A stretch of 64,000 bases of DNA from Lateolabrax maculatus. Its lineage: Eukaryota > Chordata > Actinopteri > Acropomatiformes > Lateolabracidae. This document shows, one piece after another, positions 45,166-58,339 of the stretch (within the stretch, counting starts at the first letter, position 1; the number at the start of each line of letters is the position of its first letter). Made by a program: the position numbers and the translations under genes. The notes below the pieces were generated by a model that saw nothing but the letters and a program-made list of their open reading frames with translations, searched no databases and was not told where the DNA came from. The stretch spans positions 1,872,001-1,936,000 of the forward strand of contig CM062211.1 of assembly GCA_031216445.1 (NCBI GenBank), read 5' to 3'.

Positions 45166-48100
45166 AACTTGCTAAACAATCTTTTCAACCCATCTGTTTA
45201 TGTTTACCAGAGTTCCCTCAAAGCCATTTCAGTTTAAACTGTAGTGATATGCACATATATGGGGACTACCAGGCGGTAATATATATCAGGGTCTTAATCA
45301 GCTTAGGAAAAACCTCCTTCCCACTAATGTCGCCATTACAGCCCCATGGTGTGGAAATGTTTGGAGAATAAATTGGCTGTCCCTCCAGTAGACTGACAGC
45401 TATCTCTCTCCTCAGTGACATGGCCCAGTAACTCCCATCAGTCTATGGCCAGACAGCTGTGCCAGCTTTTAAATTGCTCTGGCTGCAGTCTTGAGTGTTT
45501 GGTTTGGGAGGACGATCAGCTTCAGAAACACTGGGGCAAAACAAGAAGTTGCAGTGGGCTGGAGGGGAGCATATGTATCTGTGTTTGCATCCAAGAGGGT
45601 CATTACTGTGAGACTACCTTGCCTCTGTTCTGAACCGTCTGCGCCTGTTATCTGTTTGAGAGCTTGGAAAAGCAATTAATGATTGTCTCCCAGGACAAGG
45701 GTTTAGGAGGGCCAAGCAAATTGATTATGTGCATAATGTAATGTAATGTAGCTTAAACGATGACTGTCTGGAGACCGTGCGGACGAGTGGAAGCTGTCAT
45801 CTGGAAGGCAAACCTCAAAAACACAATGATCCTTGATGATTATGAGAGTTAACATATTGACAATAATTATCAGATTTTTCTATATGCTGACAGTATAATA
45901 CAACAATTTCAAACTTCTTTCGTTCTACAGTATTTGTAGATGGCATCGATGTAATGGTTAAGGTTAGGGGAAGACTGTGGTTTAGTCAAACATTAATTGC
46001 ACATCTTGGCCAACTCTGACTTCCTGAATGAAAGTCACCTTGACCTCCTATAATGGGTTTAAACTTAAAAAAAAAAACACAGCTACACCGTTACCCCTTA
46101 AAGGATAGTTTCAAATGTTTTCAAGTCCATTTGAACAAATCAGAGGCTACAAATGTATCAACATATGTGTCCTGCTGCCTTCAGATGTCGTGGACAACAG
46201 ATATGATTAACTTGTATTGATTTAGAGATTAATGCAGACCTCTTCACTGGCTTTACTGCTTTACTGCTTTAACCACACACATTGTTTTTTTTTTTAAATG
46301 CCAATATAAACTACTGGTTGGAGAGTGATAAATTAAAATAGCTTAGTTAAGTTTCAAGGATTATTCTATTATTGCTGTGCATTTGATCCAAGTATTTGCA
46401 GTAGTTTGCTCTTGCTGGGATGCCAGAACTCCCTTGTCTCTTACTTTCTAAGTAGTTTTCTGCACACCAGTTGTGTCTTGACTACATCTGTCCCCAGCAA
46501 AACATTTGCTCACTGGATCGACACATCCCAGCTTTTGTTTCTCAGCTACTTATTCTGTTTCTAAGATGCCTCCTCTGGGCGCTATGGGCATCAAATGATG
46601 ATATGCAACAAGATGCAGTCAGTATCTGCATATGCATCAAATTATATTCTACTCGGAATTGCAGGACTGGATGATACCCAAATTCATCAGAGTTGATAGT
46701 GAATCCGTTGTCTATTTTCTCCATTGCACTTTTGTTTTTATAGATTAGAAAGATTTTGCAATATTTTTGTTTTTTTTCCCAACACATTTATTATTTTTTT
46801 GCACAGATTGGAAACACATATAAAAACAGGTGGATGGAAACGCAGTTATTGACACAGACCTGAGATGGACCCAGTTAGACTGAGGTGGAATCCGGTCCTA
46901 GATCAGATCTGGCTTAATTGGAGAGGCCCTAAAATGGAGATTTGATGCTATATCATCCCAACATTTCTAGTTAGTGAAGGCAGTTGTGAGGGTGTCTTCT
47001 CACTGTTGTAGGTTCTAAAGTCATTGTTTGGCCCTTTAAAATATGTTCACACGTTGAAGGCAAGGACTTTTCTGACTTAAGTGTTCTCAGAGCAGTTTGT
47101 CATTGGGGTCAGACTGTAAATCAAACCTTTGCTATCAGTTCATCTCCTGCCTCAGTGACTCTCTCTGAGTGAATGAGGCTGTCTTTTAAACGATGACATC
47201 TCTCTCCTCCATATTTGGAACCAGTACTTCATCATTCTGGTTTGGTTTAAAGTCCAGCAGCAGCAGCAGCAACTGCCTCCCACTGGCCTCAAAGGTTCTA
47301 TTAGAATAAAATAATTGAAGCAGTGCAGCTAAAAGCCATACAACATCACTCATGTGTTTTTCTCTGATCACCATTGAATGGTTACCTTGGAAACAGAAGA
47401 AAGAGCTATTTATTCAGCTGCTCATCCAAGGTCACGTTATTTAAAAAAACTATCCAGTTGTGTGCATCTGGTGAGGTTACGTATCTGTGTTATGAATGCA
47501 GCTTAATGATTCTAATCACTCAAGCACTGTACTGTGTGCCAGCAGTGCACTCACGAAGAGCAATCACGTTCTGTGATTGGTAGAATCTCATTCAGTTTGT
47601 ATCACACCCACTGTATGGATAAAGAGCTTCTACTCTTTTCTCCACTCCTTTCGTCATCTCCTCTCAACTCTTGGGAAGGGAGGTCCCTGAGGAAATATCA
47701 GTTTGGTGAGGAGGCCGTGCTTTCAGTCCTGTGTGATGCACAATGTGTCTGCTATCATCTCTATCAGCTGTCAACTGCTTGGCTGGCAGTTTGGTCAGAA
47801 ATGGGCTTAGTTTGACAGAACGTATTAAAAAAATAAAGCTGGGCCAGCTTTCCCACTATCCTGTTCAACATTAATGTATTGTTGACAAGCTAACAGCTAA
47901 TTCTTTTGGAACAGAAAAAAAGAGTCAACTGGGCAGACACAAAACATTCCTCAATGTTAACCACTCTAACACCACCATTAGGCTGACGGCATATCAAATC
48001 ATGTAATGGATAGACTACCATGAAATTTACTATGCACATTAATGGTCTAAAGAGGGTTCATTTTGCTGCTCATATGTGCTTTTCTCCAGCACCAGCCTCA

Positions 48101-48357
48101 GGCTAGTCAATCAAGAGGTCAAACCCTACCGATTTTGGTGGTGCCATACGATTGGTATGGAGCTAGAACACTTTCAACGTAGAGTCGTCGTAAAGTATTA
48201 AGAGACAGACTAACATATTGTTGCTTTGGGTCTTTTCGTCAGATTTGTTGACAATAAGAAAGTGACTTAGCAAACAAAAGATATAGTACACTATGAAGTA
48301 ACTCCAACTGACAGCTATTGCATGTTCACGTACACAGACTAAGATATATATAAATAT

Positions 48358-48420
48358 ATGGTAAATGGACTGTATAGCACTTTTCTAATCTACTGACTAC
48401 TCAAAGTGCTTTACAACACA
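48358..48420. repeat. Fish dispersed-repeat fragment (TGGTAAATGGACTG type)
   Basis: ATGGTAAATGGACTGTATAG followed by CACTTTTCTA and CTACTCAAAGTGCTTTACA. This motif is the recurrent end of a retroposon-like family found throughout teleosts (general knowledge). Confidence 0.6.
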
Positions 48421-48456
48421 TGCAAACATTTTCACAGTGAGATAAGGGATGAAATA

Positions 48457-48705
48457 AGCCTGGCATCACCACACTAATTCGCAAAAGCGTATTAGTCTGG
48501 AACATCTCAGTTCATTTTCGATTTCATAGGGGCATTATTGACGGGCGGAGACAACCAATCGGAGTAACAAAACTCCATCCTGTCGGATGGTACATCCTGC
48601 CAGAAGTACGGTGGACACATATTTCTTATCAACATGAAGTTTAAGTGCAGTTGTTTGTTTTTCTTTTGGAGAAGATTTACCGTCCAGTCTGTTTAATAGT
48701 GCCAG
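48457..48705. repeat. Dispersed repeat family 'AGCCTGGYATCACTAGACTAATTC', copy 1
   Basis: Aligns along its whole length, same orientation, with 56000-56255. Shared blocks include ACACATATTTCTTATCAACAT and CAGTCTGTTTAATA. Unnamed here. Confidence 0.8.
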
Positions 48706-49499
48706 TATCCGGCTGTTGAACGCTTCGTATCGGCGGCAGCCATCTTGGTTATTTACAAAGATGCCTCAACGACGCTCTTCTCTGTCAGTCATTGTAGTAG
48801 ACCCTCCTCAAAGTAGATAAATGCTTGTGATTGGCTCGCCTGATACCAGTACCAAGGAAATCAGTTTGAATGGGAGAGGGGCCAGACGTATCCCAGGTTC
48901 CCAGGCTCGGATGAAAAAGGACCTGAGAGGTTTTTTTCTCATGGTTTTTCACAGTGCTCTCAGGCCAGATGGTCATTAAAAGTGCATCCATATTGCATCT
49001 GTATGCAGCTGTAGCCTGCATGACTCCGCTGTCCGGATTTATGGGTGCACTTTACTCACCAGCTAACTCAGATTCTTTACAGCCACAAAGATGATATGCC
49101 TGCAGACAGATAATGAATGAGCTGCAAACAACATTCTGCATGTCTGTGGACTGAGAATTTATTGAACACAATTAGTTATTGTGGTCAGGGTCATGCTTCA
49201 CTCCTATTAAGAACCTCTCTAATGTTGGGAACAAACAGGCTGATATGAACTGTTTCTTGCAGACCATTGAATATTGAAGAATACTATATATTCTGGGTCA
49301 TAATTCTTCATGTGTTATACTTAAACCAGGGGAATTCTACCATGTCATTCAAATGTAGTAAGCAATGTGTGTGCATATCAAATTGATGCATGTGTAGAGC
49401 TGATTGTCCCCGAAATATTGAGGCTATCCCATAATGCTTTTCATCTACAGAACAACTATATGGATGGAAAGTCAGTCTGATGACCGGTTTGTTATTTAT

Positions 49500-49533
49500 A
49501 TCTCTCTCTCTCTATATCTCTCTCTCTCTCTCT
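49500..49533. repeat. (CT)n microsatellite
   Basis: CT run interrupted once by TATA. Confidence 0.9.
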
Positions 49534-49539
49534 GGTCCA

Positions 49540-49790
49540 GACTGAAATTAATAAAAAATCATTGGATGGATTACCATGACATTTTATCCAGGCATTTAAG
49601 ATCCCCAAAGAATGATTCCTACTGATTTTGGTGATCCCCTGACTTTTCCTCAAGCACCAGCATATCTAGACAGCTATGGAATGGATTGGCATAATATTTT
49701 GTACAGACATCCATGATGCCTAGAGGATAAACCCTGATAATTTTGGTGATCCTGACCTTTTCTCTAGCAGACCATATACGTGCTAGATAT
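49540..49790. repeat. Dispersed repeat of the 'TTGGATGGATTRCCATGACATTT' type
   Basis: Contains CATTGGATGGATTACCATGA, TTTTGGTGATCCCCTGAC and a second internal copy (GGAATGGATTGGCATAATAT, TTTTGGTGATCCTGAC). Shows two tandem, diverged units; related words occur near 48000-48160. Common in percomorph fish. Confidence 0.6.
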
Positions 49791-49821
49791 CAGCATGATA
49801 ATGTTGTTGTGTGATGTTTAT

Positions 49822-50387
49822 ATGTCTGTCACGGGGGGTAACAGGTTGGTAGGGGTAGGACCCAAATGTAGAGAGGAGAGGAGACTAGCAGGTATGGTGT
49901 GAAGAGTTTATTTCAAATGGTGAAACACAAACTTACTGGGTGGTGAGGCAAACAGAAAATGAGTCCAAGAGTCCAAAGCAGGCAGGTGACAAAAACAGGT
50001 AATCCATGGACAAAGCACATAGGAACGCAGCACAGACAACCAAGGAACAGGAACAAGGAACACAAACACTGGAACAAAGAAAGTGGACCGGTATATATAA
50101 GTGACTGATTAGTGACTAGAGGCAGGTGAGTGAACAGGTGAAGGGAGTGAACTGATGATGAAGGAGTGGCTGACAGGCAGAGAGAGGAGTGGAGACAGAT
50201 GTGTAGATGGGTGGGGCAGTCAGGTGATGGGGAAAGGAAGGAAAGTCAGAGGGCATCTGGTGGAAGGTAAGAGGATGGCAGGTCAGGGGAACAGAGAAGG
50301 AGTCCATGGCCCAAGGGCAGTGAGCAGAAGTGGAGACAGGGAAAAACAGTGACAACAAACAAAAAAGGAACAGATCATGACAATGTC
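49822..50387 (-). mobile_element. Solo LTR, minus orientation, with 5-bp target duplication
   Basis: The element spans 49827-50382 (556 bp). It begins TGTCA and ends TGACA and is flanked by ATGTC at 49822-49826 and 50383-50387. Read on the minus strand it has a TATATATA promoter-like box (about 50090-50097), then an AAATAAACTC poly(A)-signal-like sequence (about 49905-49915) and ends near GTTACCCCCCGTGACA. This is the organisation of a retroelement LTR left by recombination. No internal gag or pol region is present. Confidence 0.75.
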
Positions 50388-51476
50388 ATTGTATTTATCT
50401 CACCAACATCCAAAACATCACTTTTAATGTTTAATATACATATATATCAAGTATTTAAGAAAAAGAAACAAACAATAATTGTATTTCTGCAACATATTAA
50501 CACATAGTTTTTAATATATGTAAAAGCAGATATTGGATCAAATGATATCCATATTTATAGCATTATTTAAATATATGGTCATACATTATAATCTATCCAC
50601 ATGACATATATATTCCCATATGGCCATATATAAGACTTTCATTTGGAACAGCTTGACAAGTGCTCATCATTCAACAGCACTGATGTAGCAGCAGATGTCT
50701 ACATCATCTCATAATGATCAATGCTAGATTACACTGATTACATCAATTAAACAGTCAGTATTAAAGCATAACATCAGATGAGAGAGACTGAGCTGCTGAC
50801 TGTCCTCTAATGGCTGCTCAAGTGTCATTTGAGTGTTCAAATGACACCAAAGGTGTCGAGGGACATGTTTAAATTGACAACACAATTTTAGGATATCAGT
50901 ATTGATCCAAAACAAGAGGAACAGGTCAGAAGTATGTTGATTGAATCCATGTGTGAAAGTCCTGGAGTCTCTGCTGGATGCTTCTCTTTTATTTGCATAA
51001 CGGAATTTTTGAAACAATATTTGAACCTCTTCACAATGTAAATGTTTAGTATACATCATAGTAAGCAGTTTATATGAGGCCATTGTTATCTAAAGAGTTA
51101 ACAAGAAATTAAGCTTCTCTGAAACTGCAATTGATTTTTATTCATAATCTTGGCTTTTTGCCTTATGATGATAACGTAACGGAGGCCATGCATTAACCAG
51201 CAATGCATTCTCATTTTTTATCACAGAATTAATGCCCTTAAGCACATGAATTAACGTAAAATGCCTTGGCTGTGCAAGAAATGGATGCAACAGAAACTCA
51301 AAACTTTATATTATTACTTGTAAGGCAGCCAAGATTCAAGCGAATTAACTGAAGATCACCTTTAAACAACATTAACCCCATTCCTTAAATACCTCCTCAC
51401 CTATCTTTCTGACTGCTTTTATGATGTAGAAATAAAAAGATAGTCGCATTAACTGATCAATGCAATCTAGTTAAAG

Positions 51477-51909
51477 TACGTGGCCAAAAGTATGCAAACA
51501 CTGAAACCTAACACCTATATGTGATAGTGGGACATCTCATTCCAAAACCATAGCCATTAATCTGCAACTATAACAGCCTCCACTCTTCTGTTTTTGTGCT
51601 TTCCACCAGAGGTAGGAACCTGGCTGAAGAGTTTTGCTCCCATTAAACCACAAGGGCATTAATGAGGTCCAACACTGATGAGTTGAGTGATAAAGTCTGG
51701 CTCTCAGTCGGCATTGCATCTCAACCATCCTCTCAAAGCTGTTGGATGAGCTGGCTTTGTATCAGTTGAAACAGATAAGGAACAAAACAAAAACTGTTAA
51801 CACAAAGTAGGAGGAACACTATTTTGCCTAAAATATTAATGTATGCTGTCACATAAAGATTTCCTATCATTCCAATAAAAGTTAAATATGGACACTACTT
51901 TTGGACATA
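51477..51909. mobile_element. Tc1/mariner-like miniature element, probable
   Basis: TA flanks 51479-51907 on both sides. The ends are imperfect inverted repeats: left GTGGCCAAAAGTATGCAAAC, right (reverse complement) ATGTCCAAAAGTAGTGTCCA. GGCCAAAAGTATG-type ends are common in fish TA-targeted elements. No transposase frame. Confidence 0.6.
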
Positions 51910-52610
51910 TATTTATGTCTGCAGGATACCAGTAGGGGGTGCTGCCACATCATAACCAAATATCATATCAGAAATTCTGTGATGGGAAGACAAGTGAGAG
52001 CTAATAACCAGAACCAGAAATGCATACATACACTTATAGATGTAGTTTATAGGTATAAAGATGAAATAATGCCCATAATCCTCAAAAAAAAAAAAAAGTG
52101 AATTTTCAGAATCCACCCAGCAGTATCACTAACTAACCATCCTGAGAAACTCAGTGAATACATACTATGGAGCATACATGTTGTAGACTGCAAAGAGAAC
52201 AATAATGGAGTGGAGGTTATCTAAACAAGTGTGTGCAGGCACATTTCCTTTAAGACATCTCCATTCACACTCCAACAGGTTAATGCATTCCTCCAGAGAT
52301 GGAAAGAACAAAATTATATGTCTGTCACTGTTAGTTAAAGTACAAATTTTAGAATTGGAATCAAGAGTAAGTCACAAATTCAACAGTATTAAAAATGGAT
52401 TCAGTATTTACATTTATTTTGATTCAAAGGACAAGATAACAGCGAGACTGAACAATTACCTTAACAGCAAGTAAATTAACTTGTATCAGTGGACTGAGAA
52501 GTCTTGGTGATATAATCATGTACAGGTCTGTTTTGTACTAAACAGGTTTTTTAATTATTGTGTCGCTTTGTCTCAGTGTTTGCCGGCAGTATTGTTTTGA
52601 GTCTTGTGGT

Positions 52611-52830
52611 GTCATACTGTATAAAAGAAGTGGACGTAGCCACCGTGACGTCACCCGTTGGTTTGTGGACTACCATTTTTTAAACCTTGAAATTGGCATT
52701 TTGGCTGTCGCTGTCTTGCTTTTTTGGAGCCAGTGGAGTCGCCACCCACTGGCTATTAGAAAGAATGCAGGTTTAAGGAACTTCCACATTGGCTTCATTC
52801 TTCAGACCTGGAGGTTGCTTCCGCTTCTTT
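52611..52830 (+). repeat. Composite dispersed repeat, segment A
   Basis: Includes GTGGACGTAGCCACCGTGAC, TGGTTTGTGGACTACCATTT and TTCAGACCTGGAGGTTGC. The last about 50 bp correspond to the reversed copy at 54511-54560. The AGTGGACRTAGCYACCGTGACGTCACCC motif family is widespread in percomorphs. Confidence 0.65.
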
Positions 52831-53084
52831 TATACAGTCTGTGGTCAAGTCCTAAGACGAAAACACAGACAACACCCAAGAACAGGTTCATGGCTGTTTA
52901 AATGTGCACAGTGCCATGGACACAAATTGCTACGCATCTATCCTGATCATGTCTGTGACAGCCCCCACCTGTCACTCAAAGTGGTCACACCCTTTATTAT
53001 TTATAACTTAAAGCCTTAATATAATTTAAATGGGTGAGTTACATAAAAAATCCACCCCTGTACAGTTATCATGAACTTGGAAGT

Positions 53085-53219
53085 TAGCTATAGAGACCAA
53101 AACCATTTTTTGTACCGGGGGTTAAATGTTTATTTCTGCAGTAAAGTTGGACATTTTAACATGGAGGTGTATGGGGACTAACTTGCTTTTGGAGCCAGCC
53201 TCAAGTGACCATTCGAGGA
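53085..53219 (+). repeat. Composite dispersed repeat, segment B
   Basis: CTATAGAGACCAAAACCATTTT to GGAGCCAGCCTCAAGTGACC and ATTCGAGGA. The same segment is present reversed at about 54572-54702. Confidence 0.8.
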
Positions 53220-54510
53220 TCTAAACAAGCAAACAAACCAACCCACTGCAAAGGCTTTGTAGCCTCAACCTTGTGAGATGAATGTAGTTTATGGGCATAA
53301 AATCAACAGACCATGGCTGGGGAAAACCAACAGTATATATATATCATAGCAGTTTAACTACTTGTAGGTTTTGTGCAGCACCTAATGTATAATTTATGGA
53401 CTGTAAGCATCTATATAAGAACATGTGTTCTCATTTTACTGCTGACTGGGTCCAAAGTGCCTGTGTCTATATGCACTTTATTAAAGAGTATTGGCTGCTG
53501 GGAAATAAACAATAAGGTGATCCATCATTGTTCTAACTGTACGTTGCCAAGTGGCTATTGCCATATGTGATGTCGCTTGTCTTGACTGGCTGAACCTTTT
53601 TCTCTTTACAGGTGAAAACAGCCGAAAATTGACCATGAAAGGTCAATCCACTTTACGGAAAGAGGACAAAAATATTTTCCCTTTAGAGTGATACCATATA
53701 TAATGCTTATCATTTTTGCATCTGTCAGTAACACTTTGAATAAAAAACAAAGAATCATGACAGCAAAACGTCAAGATAAAATTCAGGAGGTGATAAAAAC
53801 CATAGGAGGGAGAAGATGTGTGCCCAGCTAGGCATGACAACTTTAAACTTTTGATGTCACCGGGGAGCCCTTGTTAACGCAAGCAGCATATGTTAACAGC
53901 TCCATCCTCACCGCGTCTGGCCAAGCCTCTGTTCTCCGGAGAGCTGCCGGGATAATCCCCGGCAGAAGCCTCACATCTGCTGGGCTCCACTCCGACTGTG
54001 GCTCAGCTTCCTCCTATCCCCAAACAGTCACCACTAAGCAGCTTCCCTCCTTTAAAAGCCATGGCTAGATCTCACCAGGAGCAGGTGTGAGTGGTGGATC
54101 ACAGCCATCATGGATAAGACTTTACTCAATTTGCACTGCTGATGTACAGAATCACTGGCAGGTTCACAAGATCTTTGTGAAATAAAGCTAAAACAGCTTT
54201 TGTTAAGTAATGGCTGTTACAGCATGGAAATAGTATGACATGGCAGGATTGTATTTATTCCCTTGAAATAACAACCCCCCTTTTTTTACCTGTACAGCCC
54301 ACTTGTCTTGTAACCAAGGGTTACAGGCCAAGACTGGCCAACCAGGAGCATCGGGAGAATTGCCGGTGACCTGGGTGGTTGACTGGCCTTAAGTGTCAGG
54401 CCAGTGTTCAAAAGGCTAAATGAAACAAGTAGATCAATGTGAAAAGAACATGAGGCAGCTGCAATCACTCTCAACTGTAGACTGTCACCCCCTCGCCTGT
54501 TTTTAACCAA

Positions 54511-54702
54511 GCGGCAACCTCCGGGGCTGAAAAATAAAGCCAACATGCAAGTGCCAAAAAATGTAGTTCCTCGAATGGTCACTTGAGGCTGGCTCCAAAA
54601 GCAAGTCAATCCGGATAGACCCTTGTGTTAAAATGCCCATCTTTACAGCAGAAACAGCGGTAGAAAGAAAAGAAAAGAAAAAACGGTTTTGGTCTCTATA
54701 GT
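54511..54702 (-). repeat. Composite dispersed repeat, reversed copy
   Basis: Read on the minus strand it has segment B (CTATAGAGACCAAAACCGTT through AGCCTCAAGTGACCATTCGA) directly continued by the end of segment A (CATGTTGGCTTTATTTTTCAG and CGGAGGTTGC). It shows the ancestral order of the parts scattered at 52611-53219. Confidence 0.8.
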
Positions 54703-55999
54703 CAACAGGAAGTACCTGCAGAACACACTTTGGATGGTATTTGAAGCAGTTCTTTTCAGCAGTAATACAACTTAAAGAAACATAAAACAGTAAAAAACAG
54801 TTTACAGTACACACGGTCTGTTGTGAATGTGTGGAGGTTGGCTTGGGCTAATATTAAGGAGGAAAATGACATGTACTGCTTGTTTTTTCAACTTTTGTTG
54901 CATCATTATGGTGCTGCCAGCGTCAGCGTTCTTTCCCAATTTGGGTCTGTTCAGCGTTGACCGCATTTTAAGTTGGGTCTAGTTTTTTTTAAATTTATGC
55001 TCCCTTTAAAAAAAAATGTATGCAGGTCAGTTTTGGATAATTTTTCCACAGATCTGGTCCAAATTTTGGGTCCTGCAGAGATCTCTACATCGGACTGCTC
55101 AAGTTTCTTGCCCCATTGGACTTCTTTTTGCAATGTTGCTTTGGTTAATGTGGTGAGTAGAGTGGTGATGATGGCCAAAACAATGACAACAAGACTCAAG
55201 TTGTAATAAACCTGAATGATCCTAATACACATTTTCTCAAACCGGACTCAAAAAAATCTCCTACTCCACTCATTGTCTGCTTCTCACCACACCCTGGAGG
55301 GGAACTTTTTACATTTGAACACTGAGTCAATTTATAAATCCCAGTTCACTGAAATGTGTCAAAAATGCCATTTTCCCTCTGTCTGTTTTCTTTCTTATGT
55401 CTTATTCTCAGTCATTTTGTCACTCCTCTGCAGGCAATTTAAAACATGTCACTGCTGTGAAGCTTAAGACTCAGAATATCAATACATTGTCTGGTCCAGC
55501 CTTCTAAAAATAAATGAACAGTGAGGAGAGGGGATATGCTGTCTACATCACTTAGGAAGACATGCATGTAGGAAACCAGAGAAGCATCGATGGAAGATTT
55601 GGATGGGATTTGATATGGTTGTTCAGCTTGACCGATGCAAATGCAGGTCATGAGATAATGACTTGAAAGATGACAGCTTCTTGAAAACGACTGTCGAAGA
55701 GCAAACAAGAATAAAATCTAAAGCCCTCTCTCGCAGCCGTGTTCATTATACTTCACAATAAGACAGATAGACAGGCCCGGCAACAAACGGATCATTTTGA
55801 TGTTCAATCTAACCAGTAGTACGGAAACAAGGGTGATTGAACTCATTACAAAAAGGGAAAAGCATCAATGTGGTCAATAAATCTCATGACAATCCAACAT
55901 TGGGATTTTGGTATGTCTTGTTTACAAGTAGAAATGTAGACCTGATGGTGCCAAAAATGAAAATGCAGTCTGTATATAAACAAGCTCTAATGATCCTGT

Positions 56000-56255
56000 A
56001 GCCTGGTATCACTAGACTAATTCACAAATGCATATTAGTCTTGAACCTGTCATTACATTCGTTCATTTTCAATATCCAAGGTGTGTTATCAATGGGTGCA
56101 GACATCCAATCAGAGCAACGGAACGTCGTCCTGTCATACGGTACGTCCTGTCAAAAGTACAGCAGACACATATTTCTTATCAACATAAAGCTTTAGTGCA
56201 GTTCTTTGTTCTACTTGTAGAGAAAATGTACCATCCAGTTTGTTTAATACTGGCG
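56000..56255. repeat. Dispersed repeat family 'AGCCTGGYATCACTAGACTAATTC', copy 2
   Basis: Partner of 48457-48705; both begin AGCCTGG.ATCAC.A.ACTAATTC and end at GTTTAATA. By eye roughly three-quarters identical. Confidence 0.8.
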
Positions 56256-58039
56256 TGATTCACCTCAACTGAATTCTATGAATTTAGAATTCATAATTCA
56301 AAAAATATTCCTGTTCTTTTGTATATAATCTTAAAACTGGCTTCCTGTTTGGGCTGGTCAGATTGTGCATCATGCAAGAACATTTTTCTATTTTTATCAT
56401 TTTGTTCAAAGTCAGATTTAGCAAGTTCAAGTTCAAAGTTTAGATTAAGTTTAAATCTGTCATAACTTTGTTAAAATGTGTGATCATTAGCATAACCAAA
56501 TTGCTCTATAAAGCTGCCTGTTCTGCTCCATTTGTTGTTTAATTTGACAAAAATGTTAGCCAAGAATAAATAAATAATAATAAAAAACATTACTACAGCT
56601 GGCAATCCCGTATAATCAAAGAGCCGTAACGTAGCAGAAATAAACAAGGAACAACTTGTAACTGTATAAGTGACAATATGAGAAAAATGGTGAATTTGAC
56701 AATTTATCTTAAGTCACTTGTATGTCTTACTTGTACAAGTGGTTGTTGCACAAGGTCCATTGCAAACCTTAATAAAACCCATAAATCCAATTGGAAAAAA
56801 GACACTTCAGAACTTGCCTGAGAGTTTTTAAGCTTTCCTCAGTATCAAAGTAATCCAGTGAAAGTTTTCTGTACACCCATGGGTACACTCAGACACGAAC
56901 TGCTAATAGCTAATTCAGAGGTCCTCTTTAAAACACAAAAATGTTGCTCCAGATGGGATTTAAATTACAGGAGGACCAGCAAGCTGCCGAAATGACTGGG
57001 GTGAGGGTGAAAAATGACCCACATATGCACTCCGGAGGGGATTCAAATCACCATTTAAATCACCAACCTCCCCTAGAGAAATAAATTCAGTCCGAATGGG
57101 GCTTAAGAAAATGTAACATTTACACTCTAGAACAACTATAAAACAACAGACTTATCCAGCTAATCAGTCCGGCCCTAAGCAATGATGGGAAATGTGGACC
57201 ACTGTATTTCCTACTAGAGCTTGCCTTTTATTTTCAAACTTTAAATCCTTGTTCAGCCTGTTTTACTTCCCGTCTGCCTACACACTAATATTGAAACATT
57301 TCTAATGATTTTGATCTGTGCCCATTGTTTGTGTGAAAAATAAGATTTTAAAAAATGGCTCCGCTAAAAGAAAGGTCAGCAGGACCCCTAAAAGCATTAT
57401 TTTCCACTCCCCACGGACCATGAACATCCACAGCAAAATTCATGGCAGTCTGGCCTGTAGTTGTTGGACGTATTAAACACTATTACCATCATTAAGGCTA
57501 GAGAATCATTAAAGAAGGACCAACGTGAGGGGTAAAGAGATGGATGACTGGATTAATGTCATCTAAAGAGCTATTTTGGACAATAGTACAGTAGAAGAAA
57601 GCCCTCTAGCTTAGAAAAGAGCTCCAGCAGACTTAACACAAGCACTTGAGCCAGTGGTTCAGGGCCAAAATCATTAAATGAGTGAGCATCTTGTGTGGCA
57701 AAAGCCAAGTTGGAGTGACACAGTTGAATGATAATAGTCTTTAAGAAAGTGAAGCACTAGAGGAAAAGAAGGACCAACATATCATGAGCAGTTCATTTTT
57801 CATTGTGGAAAGTTGTTAAACTAGCCCTTTCATGCATACATTATAACAGCCTTAGTCAGGATTTTTATCCTGATTGTTTTTATTCCTCTTTAGGCTGAAT
57901 TTTGTTTTTATTGAATTAAATTTTTTGTTAAATACATTCTTTATTGTCCATTCTTCACGTCCATTCGGGTGGACAGCATGCCTTTGAATTTTCAACTTTA
58001 AAAATATGTTTTCAACAAACCAATGAATTAAGTGATATA

Positions 58040-58339
58040 TTATGCAAAAATCATTTTATCTTCTATGAAAATTGGCAAAGCACCACAGGACACTGCATGC
58101 AGATGTAGTCGATTTTGTCGTGTGCATGCAGCATTATAATATCTGTTTGCATTTTTTGCTTCGGTGAGCTGGGGCCACTGGTTTCCAGGGCCAAACCTGA
58201 TCTCAGGGGGTGCCTTGGACACTGCTTTGGTGAACAGATGCATACAGAAATCTGTTGGTTTTGTTCCCTCAACATTCTTTTTCCACTCTCCTAAAAAAGG
58301 AGGCATGTCTCCCTCAAGCATCCTCAGCTCCACAGTCAC
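58040..58339 (-). pseudogene. Unrecognised open frame, possible transposon-protein remnant
   Basis: A 99-codon minus-strand frame starting MTVELRMLEGDMPPFLGEWK and including KAPPEIRFGPGNQWPQLTEA. Immediately upstream in a different frame is an acidic stretch, SSKDEVSGSDDEWLPEKEGL, of the kind found near the start of several fish transposase-derived proteins. The two are separated by a frame change, suggesting a decayed gene. No catalytic motif was recognised, so the family is not assigned. Confidence 0.25.

Noticed and set aside
53871..54068. 65-codon + frame in a GC-richer island
   Set aside because: The local composition looks like a possible conserved or regulatory segment, but the translation shows no family features and there are no clear splice sites.
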